Part shown: positions 38,925 through 49,200 of the stretch, in pieces
How the letters are laid out: each line of letters begins with the position of its first letter
Numbering within the stretch: position 1 is the stretch's first letter
Assembly: GCA_963678705.1 (NCBI GenBank)
Contig: OY783208.1
Coordinates: forward strand, 18,735,486 to 18,799,485
Direction of reading: 5' to 3'
From: Panorpa germanica
Lineage: Eukaryota > Arthropoda > Insecta > Mecoptera > Panorpidae
DNA: 64,000 bases
The notes under the pieces: model-generated
Told to the model about the DNA's origin: nothing
What the model saw: the letters and a program-made list of their open reading frames with translations, nothing else
The model's database searches: none
Translations under genes and position numbers: made by a program

Positions 38925-39235
38925 AGGAAATTAGCTTTGCTTTATTTATAAATTTAGTAAGGGTTTTCAAATTTTCTTTGTTTTCATATATCAATTTATA
39001 TTCTTGCGGCAAATTACATTCCTGTCTTATCGACGAGTACTTTGAGCAGTGGAAAATAATATGCTTTATTGTTAATGGGTTATTGCATTGTCCACATATT
39101 GGTTGTGGTTCTTTTTTAAATTAGTAAGTATGACTATAATTTGTATGGCCTGTCATGATTCTACATATTACTACTTCCAGCCTTCTATTTATTCCATCTG
39201 GACTTATTGTTAATGTATTATTTAATCTAATATTA
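38925..39235 (-). pseudogene. LINE ORF2 C-terminal fragment
   Basis: The minus-strand translation gives 'LEVVICRIMTGHTNYSHTY', a stop, then 'PICGQCNNPLTIKHIIFHCS' and 'RQECNLPQEYKLIYENKENL'. The C-x2-C...H...C arrangement after RNase H is characteristic of Jockey/I-type LINE proteins. Only this tail is present and it contains a stop. Confidence 0.65.
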
Positions 39236-39360
39236 TTATAACTAATAAATAAACAAATAAATAAAAAATGTTACAATAATAGAGCAAAACTCAGCCATTA
39301 AATCAAAAGTAAAATTAATTTCAATAAATTAAAATGTAATTTTCCCTGTACAGGAGGAGG

Positions 39361-40148
39361 AGTTAACATGGAATAACGACCTACAGATCTTTTATCTTCA
39401 TTCTGGACTCATAAATTGCATTCAATAACTAACTAACGGATCACATAGCTCAACAGTTGTTTTATACTAAATAAATAGAAACAATATCTCACACTATTCC
39501 AAAACTCATAAGTTTTAACTTGCAACTATCTATGATTTTAAATATAAATAACTTTAGATAAGGGCTGTAAAACCTTTTTACTGACGGAATCCCATGCTAA
39601 GGCCGAATAACCACTTGACTTAAAACCCTTAGTTAATATTATAAAATAGATACTCTAGGTCAACCTGTAAAAGTACAAACTTGAATCAACACCATGTTTA
39701 CTTTTACTTGCTTAAGAATATCTAGAGAAAACCACAATAGCTGTTGATACGTGTTACTTTGATTCAGTAATGGTCAAATTTTATCGCATACTACTGACAT
39801 TACCACAAATTAGATTTAAAACAAAAAAAAAGTATTAATTCACAAAACCAGAAATATTCAAAAACAAACGAAACAAGTAAAATTAAGATTAAAAAAAACA
39901 ATTAGAAATTAGTGTTTTAAAATAATCAAATAATATTAATGTTTTACACAAATAATTAATAGTCAAAACTAACAAGAAAAAAATGTAACTTAGAATTAGA
40001 ATTTGATAAGTAAAGTACAGTTTTTTAAATGTATGTTAATTCTAATACAAAAGTTAACAAATAGTAAAAACTTTTAAACAACGAATACGACATATAAATT
40101 ATTGAGCAAATTAAACTATTAAATATAAATTAGTTAATTACATTAACT
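39361..40148 (+). repeat. Possible 3' LTR of the Gypsy element
   Basis: Starts right after a polypurine tract with AGTTAACATGG and ends ATTAACT next to CACA. No second copy confirms it. Confidence 0.4.
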
Positions 40149-40658
40149 CACATTTATCATTGACCCATCTAAATTGAACTTTGGTTAGGAAAATCAGTTA
40201 TTTGCACATATTTAGTGGTAAAAATGACCGTCAATCACAGTTAAATGTATTTAGGGTTTATGTAACATAAAAAATACGTTTTATGTAGAAAATGTGATTC
40301 AAATATAATGTTCAATTAACTTATTTATTGCTTCACGAATGATGAAACATTTATTGGTGGATTATTAAAATCATAATATGACGTTTTGTGCCTTTACAAT
40401 AATAAAAACAAATTGAAATATTACCAAGTTTCGTTAAAGTAAAATGTTACCTAAATTTAAGCTAATATAGACATTTTGTGTTTAAAAGGAATTAATTAAA
40501 TAAATTTTATTTCTAAATTGTGTACTACGGGTTATTCTTTTTCTTCTTTTTTTTTGCTATTTAATATACTTTAAATTGCGCTGAAGAAATATAATTCATA
40601 GAATTACTGGTGTTTAAGAATGTCGATTGTAAAAATAAAAACAAAAATTAGAACTTAC

Positions 40659-40710
40659 CTAACAACTGTCCTGTCTGGCACAACACTAACATTAAAAAAG
40701 TTTTCAACAT
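40659..40710 (-). other. Exon 1 (signal peptide) of paralogue A
   Basis: ATG at 40710 encodes 'MLKTFLMLVLCQTGQLL', a typical secretory signal, followed by a GTAAGT donor. Length and phase (52 nt, phase 1) are identical to exon 1 of paralogue B. Confidence 0.8.
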
Positions 40711-43245
40711 TTTGGTTTTTTCTGTATTACATTATTTTGTGTTTCACTTTATCGCGTTTACTTGTAATTGTCATTAGGCTAGTTGGTCCAGGCATCTTAT
40801 AGTTGAATTGACGGATGATAAACTGGTTCAAACTGCCAAATATTCGCGTAAACAAGGTGAGAGGTCACGCAGATAACGTCAGAGTGATAACAGCAGGATG
40901 TTTGTTAGCATGGTAATTCCCAATTTAGTGGAAAATATGTAATATACATAAAAAATCATGTAATACATTATAATCAGTGGATTTTCCCATTTAAAATTTC
41001 CCTGGTTTTCCATCTTTACATGAAGTGAACGGTCAATTTGTTGTCAACGGCACGACAGCGATATTTGGGCGGCACGTGTAATACAACAAATAGCATATTT
41101 TAATGTTTACTTAAAAATCTTCTTAAAATTTACAAAAGTACCTAAACTTTTCAGCCCGTTACGCTCTTCTAAATATTGACTCACTAAATATATATTCAAA
41201 GAGCATCTAACAGAAACAAAATATCCCAGTACGTAAAAATGTTACCTAAATTATAACGTTTATTGGCCTACTATATCGTAATTACAATCGTAAAGTCATA
41301 AAACTTTTAAAGTGGACCTTTTCCAGGATTAATATATCTTGATAATGATAGGACCACCTTCAGCAGACGGCAGAAGAGGGTGCCTCAGGACTTAATTAAA
41401 TAAAATAATAAATAGATAAGGTTGCGTCACTCGACACATACCGTGCAAGTTCAATTTGTTATAAACCTATAGTTAAATGTCTTAAGGACAAATGGCAATA
41501 TACATAAATTTAAATAAAAAGCAAATATGATCATATTGTTCCTAGTGTTCATATTTTAATACACTTTTTAAATACAAAAAATTAGTTTTAAAAAGGTTGC
41601 TCATCGCAGTACTATAGTAAGATTTTACAGTAGCGACTCGATACGACGCACTCACGAACTAATGTTCTCGTACAGACTGTCGACTTGCAATCACAAATAT
41701 GGTTTGCTTCCCCACTACTTCATAGTACAGAAGGTGATTGTAGATGGCAGCAGCATGTTAAATAGTTACAGAGTGCATTGCACACAATTTAGCAATTAAC
41801 AATTTGAAAAATAACAACGAGGAATTACAATGAAATGTTTAAGCTTTATTTTGACATACTATTAATCTGTGAATAAGCTAATGGCTAATAAATGAAGACG
41901 TAATGAAAATTTACTTAAAATATTTATTTAACACTATTTCGTGCTACACTAACACATTAGACCAGAAGACCTATTGTTTAAATAGTTCTTAGTCGCGTTT
42001 ATATTTCGTAAACTGTAAATGATAAGTTCGTGGGAGAGACAGTTTGTGTCTCTATTAGTCAAATCAAATTAATACAAACTAAGCATATTTTCGATAATGT
42101 TTTTTGACGACACAGTTAATAGATAATTACTACATGATAAAATAACATTTAAAGAATACTTTGTATAATTTTCATAAATAAATATTAAGAAATGAGCCAT
42201 TGACAGCGAATCTCCGCTAGTCCCTCATAACTTTTTTAAAATCAAAAATCAAAAATGATTTCAATAGTTGATAAGTTCCTGCAGGTGAGCCTGACGAGTT
42301 ATTTTTCTTTTATTGATTTTAACATTTTTTACAGCACTCAGAAGTTAAAATACCGGTTTTTTCATAAAACTTTATTATTTTAAAATACGTTAAAATTAAA
42401 AATAAACATAAACTTGACAGCGTTACATCGGCATTTATGTAAAGAAAAAGTGTGCAAAATTTCAAAAGGATCTGTGGAGTAGATTTTGAGCTAGAGAGGA
42501 CACAGACTCTAAAAAAGCTAAGTGTGAGAAAAACGCGTTTAAAGAAGAAAAGAAATGCGAAACCAGACCAGAGAGGTGAAGGCTTAAAACTGTATCTCCG
42601 ACAGTTTTACTCCAATCAACTACAAAAAGTCACACAACAAACTTTATATGTTCTACGTTAATATAAATAAATTAAAAAAAATAATTGAAACTTAGCTTCC
42701 CACTAATAAGAGAGAGAGAGAGGTAGGATTAGGTTAATGTAAAATATTATTTAATAATAATAACATAAAATTTCTTTAATTAGAAACATATACAAGAATA
42801 TAGTTCCTGATATATATGCTACAATTCTCTCATACATAAATGGTTAATGTTTTAGCTAAATAAATATTTTGTTAAACAAGAAAAATAATTGAATATATCG
42901 TATATCAGCAGTAAAAGAGGGAGAAAGAGAGAGTAGATCTTTCGCGGTTTTAAGTAATTTAAAACAAAACAAAAATATTTTTATAATTAATTTATAATAT
43001 TTAAAACTTGAAAAGAAATAATTAAAAGAGTCGTTGTCTTTTAGACACGCTGTACTGCTAACAAGAAAAACATATTGAAAAATTAATTAAATAAGTAAAT
43101 TTCCTAATTATTGAGGATGTTAAAGTAACTAAACCATTGAGAATTTTGTCAGCAGCTGTTAATCAATGTGTCTTCTAGTTATTTCTCTCTCTCTCTCTTT
43201 CTGTGTGTTTGTTTATATTGTCTATTTGGCTCCGTTTTACGCTGA
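40711..43245. other. Intergenic spacer between paralogues A and B
   Basis: Positions 40711-41050 match the upstream region of paralogue B (51854-52225), for example CATGAAGTG and CGGTCAATTTGTTGTCAA, so the 5' flank belongs to the duplication. 42065-42690 matches 11030-11640. (GA)n runs lie at 42708-42722 and 42915-42935. No gene is seen. Confidence 0.6.
42065..42690. repeat. Diverged copy of the ~600-bp unit at 11030-11640
   Basis: See the partner entry; blocks such as GACCAGAGAGGTGAAGGCTT are collinear in both. Confidence 0.7.
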
Positions 43246-46200
43246 TCATTTCCTTCTGACTAATAATCGAGCAGTTTTTAGACAGTAGTCGCCAAAGTAG
43301 TTATGCCAGTTCATTGTCTGCCAACTAGACACATTCGTATCGTGGTATGGTCCGTTCAAATGGCTGCAAGTAAAACACAACGTTAGAATAGTACCAACAC
43401 AAAAACAGAGGGTGAACATAAATGGATCAGGGTTACCAACTGACAACAATTGAATGTTGCCATGAACTCTGCACTGAAATATATTTTAGTCAATTCACTG
43501 AAAATCATAAATTACAAAAATCGAAATCCGCAACAAAGCGATGTAATCTAACATTACATTAACGTAAAAAAGTTAACCTAAGTACAGAACGTGTATTAAA
43601 AAGAGTAGGACGACTATAGAAGTTAATGTCGCGGCATAACAACCTTAATTAAAGCTAAAGTGTCAAAATATTTTACTACTTTAAGTATAATGTCATATTT
43701 TCAGTTTAATAAATTTGTTGAAATTTGATAAAAGTTTGAATATTTAACTAATTCATATTCCTGAACTGCCGCGTAGAAATTGTTGTAACATGGAAACAAA
43801 TAATTGTGTGCTTTGTGAAAGAACTTGCAGACCCGGAGTACGTATAAGTAAACCCGTGGCCTGTAGATAATGTGTCTAGGCCCGGGCATCCAATGAGGTG
43901 GCATCTATACACTCTAGAGGACCGTAAAATCACGCGTGACGCAGACGCAGGTGGAGTTAGTTACCTGTACGTACAACCATTGAACCACCAGGCTCCATTT
44001 CGCTCGTTAGCACAGTGTATTGCATGGTTGTCCTGATCCTTATCAAACGTAGAGAACTTCATTCCATTCAGGTTAAATTTGGCGTTGCCCGTATTGTACA
44101 TTGAATCGCCTGAAACAATAACAAGAACACTGGGGTACAAGCAAACCAACAACTGGGTATACACAATAACAACCTTTCGTTGTTAACACGTTCACGATGG
44201 GACAAGGCGACTTCAACCTGTTAAACACATCACTTAATCAATAATTTAAAATTGAATAAGATGTTTACGTCACAAAGTGTGTTATCCTGCATTCAGGGAT
44301 TGTATTCCCTAGTTATAAACTTACAATGCAAAGTGCAGTCCCAGTTTGTACCAGACTTCCTACAAAACTGCACTTAACCGAAAGTTTAGAAAGGACACAA
44401 TCATCAATAACTTACCGGCATTTCCGCTGTAACCGCTAATTGTCAGTTTGAATCCAGTACTGGAAGAGCCGACGATGAATGTGTTGTAACGGGCGTACTT
44501 TTTGGTTCCGTTACGAGCCTGTAGCTCTACGTACAGCTCATGGTGTCCTTCTTTTGTGATCTGCAACGAATACAAATCATTGTGAATTATTCTTAGTGTT
44601 GGCAGATGTTAATGATGTTAAAATGTTGTTATGAAATGCAAACTGATCTCAAACCTCATGGATATGTTCAAGTCCCAACCAGTGGTTGCCTGTTTTGCTG
44701 CCGAACCCTACACTGTATTCTTTGTAATTTCGATTAAAGTTGACATCCTTATTAAACCTCTTTTGTATCACCTGAAATAATGAAAAAAATAGTTTTTACA
44801 CGTTATATTTTTAAAGATAATCAATAATTGAAAAGTTTTGTTTTAAAGTTTAGAAGTTCAGAAATGGTTTGTAAATATGTTAGTCGATAGAAAGATAATT
44901 TCTTGTTTATATTGTGTGCATTGTATTTTATATAACTTACTGTCCATTTCTGTCCGGCTAGTGTCAGATCGCAGTAGACCTCAAACGGTTCACTAGTTTT
45001 GGTTGGTTGGATGAGGTACACACCGGATATGCTGCCTAAGACATCTGCACAGCTTGAAGGAGGAACTGTAATGAAGTCAACTTGCTTATTGGTCTAGGTT
45101 GATTTTTCAATTGTTGATTGAACTTAATTTCAATAAATGTGCATTGGTGTTTCTATTTTATTAAATATCTAAATATTGATGGAGATATAGCAATTCAAAA
45201 TTTGAATTATAGTTTTAGCGCTACAGATGTCGCCCATATTTATGACGTAACATGTCGGTCAGTGCAGTAGTAATGTTTTGTAGCTGTTGGTAGTCCTGTG
45301 TATCTAGTACGAATGCGTTAGTTAGCTAAGAATAATAAGTTTTTATTTTATTTAACCCTGTTACGGCCGAGATATTATTGAAATTTTATTGTTTCTTGAA
45401 ATAGCTATAAATAATATTTAATATTTTAATATATAAATACGTATAGCAGAGATTTATGAGCTGTAAGGTTGGTAACCTGTAAACTTGTCAGAGTTCAGTC
45501 AAGAATATGCCATCCTGTTACGCTCTGTTGTATAAAAGAGATATCAATTTAGCGAACGCGATGTCACATGCCTTGGAATGTTCCACAACGTTAAATCTCT
45601 TTAAAAATTAGAGACAAAATGACTATTTTAATTGTTAATATCTCCTAATATGTTATATAAGGAGTTATTAAAAAATAATTGGACATTTGAGATCTTGATA
45701 CCCAACTTTATCAATATGTAGTAAACTTTTATAGAAATTAAGATATAGGACACTAGCCCATTGTCCTGACGAACCAAGCAAGCAGACGAACTGCGATCAG
45801 TAAGGTTAAGTAAAAACCTTTTCAACTCACCGCATTTCACGACACCAAGCAGCCATTTTCCATTAGAGCAGACGATGACCTGGTCTGTGGGGCCTCCGTT
45901 TTTTGGTGTACAGTTGTAGCGCAAGGCTTCTTTTTCTGGAATGGCTACACCGGGTTTTGGAGCTTTAGGCAACCAACTATCGAGTAGCTGCCTATTTTAG
46001 GAAGATCCGGCAAGATACAGTTCGTACTTTCTGAAAAATGGAATACAAAGTTACTTAAACCAGGAATAATTTTTTAATCCAACATTATTTAAACGTGTAT
46101 AACATGAAGATCAGTAAGTTAACTGATGGTTAATTTTTTAGGGAACTTACTTTGGCACTGAGGAGGCCCTGTGGTCCATAATCCGTTCTGACATACTGCT

Positions 46201-49200
46201 GCTCTATTCCCTACGATGTTGTAAGTTGCGTCACAGGAATAAATTACTGCAGTCCAATTAGGAACTTCTGCGTTCTGTACCAAAGGGCAACCTGAACCTG
46301 AGAGTACATAGCTTCCATGTTTTGGATTTGACGGCAAGGGACATGTTACCTTTCCTGGAAAAAAGCAGAAATAAACTAGTTTTAGTCCCAACAAATTTAT
46401 TATTTTCCTTTTAGGGCATTATCTTACTCTGGCATTTTATAAATTGCGTGTCCCATGTGCCATCAATGCAAACAGCCGTGGAATGTGAATATGGTACGTA
46501 GCCGACGTCACAATTGTACTGAATTACTGTTGAATTGCGTACAACTGCTCCAGGATGTGTGTCAGCGAGGGCCCCCAGAACTGTATAATGTCCGTTCACT
46601 AGGAATTCTGGCAAAATACAGCTTCTACAAGTTAAATGAATTTTTGAGGATTAAAGTTAGTTGCAGTGTGCAGCAAGAAGTTTAATTTGTTTCGATTCTC
46701 GATGCTTGTCTGGTGCATATAATCAATTTGGAAGCACAAAATACTACTGGAACAAGTTGTTAATGAAATAATAAATTGGGTGCGAGTTTTATCTCACTTC
46801 ATGGTACTTACGAATCACACTGAAGAAGAAAGCCGGAGTCATGTCGGTCGTTGCAAGAAACTGAAAAATAAAATGCAACTTGTACACACAGAAGTAGAAT
46901 ACAACGACCAGGGACAGGGCTATAAGATTTCTTTGTGTAAGAACAGAATATTTAACATTTTAAATCTAATAAACGAAAATGAATAAAATTGATATCTAAT
47001 AAACGTAATCGTCAATGTATTAATTGTGACATTTAATTAAAGCAGGATGAGAAGAAGGAGGACGGAACAGAGGAAAAAATTAAAAGGATGATTCAAACAG
47101 AAAAAGAAATGCAAGAAGAAATGAAGGAAATGAGGGAAAGATTAAAAAAGATGGAAGAGGAATTCAAGACATTCATCGAAGAATCGCGCAAGGAAAGGGA
47201 AGATCTGATGAGGAGGTTGGAAAAAGAGAAGGAAGAGGAAAAAGAAGAAAAGAAAGAAGAAGAAAAGAAAAAGGAAGAAACAGAGAAAGAAGTTAGAGAA
47301 AAGGTGCAGGAGCTGGAAAAAGAACAGGAAATGGCCAGGAAGCGCGAGAAGAGGGAGAACATAGTTATAAGGGGTGTAAAGACAAGCAAAATGGGCGCGG
47401 AACTGAGGAAAGAAGTGGAAGAGTGGATACAAAAAGAATTGAAGGAAGAAGTAAGAATAACAAAAGCGTTCACAGTGGGAAAAGAAAAGGGAATAGTGAT
47501 AGCGAGATGTGAGGGGGAAGAAAAGAAGAGAAAGATAATGGAAAAAAAAAGTACACTGAGGGGCACGGATGTGTACATAGAGGACGACTTGACGTACAAG
47601 GAGAGAGAGGTGCAGTGGCAATTGAGACAATGGGCAAAAAAGAAAAGAGAGGAGGGGAAAAAGGATGTGAAGGTCGGGTACAAAAAAGTATGGTGTGAAG
47701 GAACGCAGTATATATGGAATGAAAAAAACAAAGAACTGGAAAAGGTGGAATTTCGAAAACATGGTGAAGGAGTTGGGGGAAAGTAAAGAGAGGGGTAAAA
47801 GTGGGAGAGAGGAAAGAAGAGAAATAAAAAAGAGGATAAAGATAGGTTTCTGGAACGTGGCGGGTATAAAAAGAAAAGATAAGGATTTCTGGAGATACAT
47901 CAAAGGTTGGGATGTGATTGGGATGGTGGAAACATGACTGGAAAGCAAAGATTGGGAAGAATGGGAAGACAAACTACCGAAAAACTACAGATGGGTGTGC
48001 CAAGGTGCTGTTAGGGAGCATAAGAAAGGGAGAGCGAGAGGTGGAATTATAATGGGGGTACGTAGGGAGCTAGAAGAGGAGAAGGTACCAGACAGAAGAG
48101 AAACAGCAGTAAGGAGGACGATAAAACTGGAAGAAGAGACATGGGAAATTGTAACAATATACAGTAAAGGCAATATAAAAGAAACAATGAAAGAAATAAA
48201 AGAAATAATTAAGGATGAGAAACAGGAAGACCTATTAATTGGAGGGGATTTCAACGCGAGAATTGGGGAGTTGGGAGAGGTGAACGAAATATGGGGGAAT
48301 AGAAAAAAGAAAAGAACAACGAAAGACAAAACAATAAACGCCGAGGGAAAAGAACTAATGGAAATGCTAGAAGAACAAGGATGGATAGTACTAAATGGGA
48401 ACAAAGAAGGAGATGAAGAAGGAGAATATACCTATGTGGGAAGCAGAGGGGAGACAGTAATCGACTACGTGGTGACAACGCTGGGAGGAGGACAGAAGGT
48501 AGAAAGAATGAAAGTGGAAGAGAGGGTGGACTCGGATCACCTACCGCTAGTGGTGGAGTTGGAAGCGAGGAGAGGTGAAAGAAAAGGAAACGAATGGAAA
48601 GAGGGCAGCGATTGGACAGAGGAAGGAAGGAAGAAGTTTATGGAGGAATTGGAACGGAGATACGAGGAAGAAGGAGAAACGGAGGAGATGGAGGAAATTG
48701 AAGAGAGGATGAAGGAAGCCACCCAAAGTAAAAGGTGGAGAATATCTGATAGAACGGGAGAAAACAAATGGTGGGATAAAGAATGTAAAGAATGGAAAAA
48801 AGAGGTAAAACGGGAACTAAAGAGATGGAAGAAAGGAGAATCAAGTAAAGAAGACTTCAAGAGGAAGCAAAGGGAGTATAACGAAAGGATAAAAGATAAA
48901 AAGAATGAGTTCAAAATAGGAATAGAAAAAGAAATTAGAGATATAACAACGGAGAGGCAGGCATGGGATTACAAAAATAGGGAGAAAAAGCGAAGGAAAG
49001 AGCCAAGCAAGGAAATAAAAATGGAAGAGTGGACGAAACACTTTATGGGAGTACTAGGAGGAAAGAAAAGAAACGAGAAAACAAAGAAGGGGATAAAAGA
49101 GAAGGAGAAAGTAAACGATATAAAAGTAGGTGAAATAAAAACACAGATTCAAAAACTCAAGGAAAAGAAAGCACCAGGTAGAGATGGACTAAAGAACGAG

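Larger units (their letters stand above)
35068..40148 (+). mobile_element. Gypsy/errantivirus-like LTR element remnant
   Basis: Boundaries inferred by comparison with intron 1 of paralogue B, which has the uninterrupted sequence (about 51250-51270). Termini are AGTTAAC... and ...ATTAACT, flanked by CACA at 35064-35067 and 40149-40152, a 4-bp TSD. The interior has a Gypsy-type gag and no pol. The polypurine stretch CAGGAGGAGG (39351-39360) directly precedes AGTTAACATGG, so 39361-40148 may be the 3' LTR. A matching 5' LTR is not seen, so it is deleted or the LTR call is wrong. Confidence 0.55.
14709..40710 (-). pseudogene. Sushi-fibrinogen domain secreted protein, paralogue A (pseudogene)
   Basis: Exons recognised by homology to paralogue B and by splice signals: signal-peptide exon 40659-40710, linker 19594-19642, sushi 1 about 19311-19390 (truncated), sushi 2 19082-19285, two sushi exons absent from B at 18732-18935 and 18404-18616, sushi 18115-18315, and fibrinogen exons about 17783-17904, 17410-17526, 17028-17172, from 15782 downward (damaged) and 14709-14826. 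Every internal sushi exon has phase 1/1. The gene is dead: sushi 1 has lost its second half and donor, sushi 2 has TGA at 19110-19112 where B encodes Leu, the first fibrinogen exon has lost its Trp-Thr and donor, the third has TAA at 17143-17145, and the next diverges after 'GDSMYNPA'. Intron 1 spans about 21 kb because of nested transposons. Confidence 0.85.

Noticed and set aside
40620..40802. Plus-strand 60-codon ORF
   Set aside because: Antisense of signal-peptide exon 1 of paralogue A.
42452..42661. 69-codon Lys/Arg-rich plus-strand ORF
   Set aside because: Lies in the noncoding repeat shared with 11030-11640, where the frame is not conserved.
47093..47972. Long minus-strand ORFs rich in Ser, Phe and Leu
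   Set aside because: They are the antisense of the purine-rich LINE ORF1; composition is the mirror of Lys/Glu codons and no domain is seen. The same applies to minus-strand ORFs at 47985-51152 and the plus-strand ones at 36067-37288.
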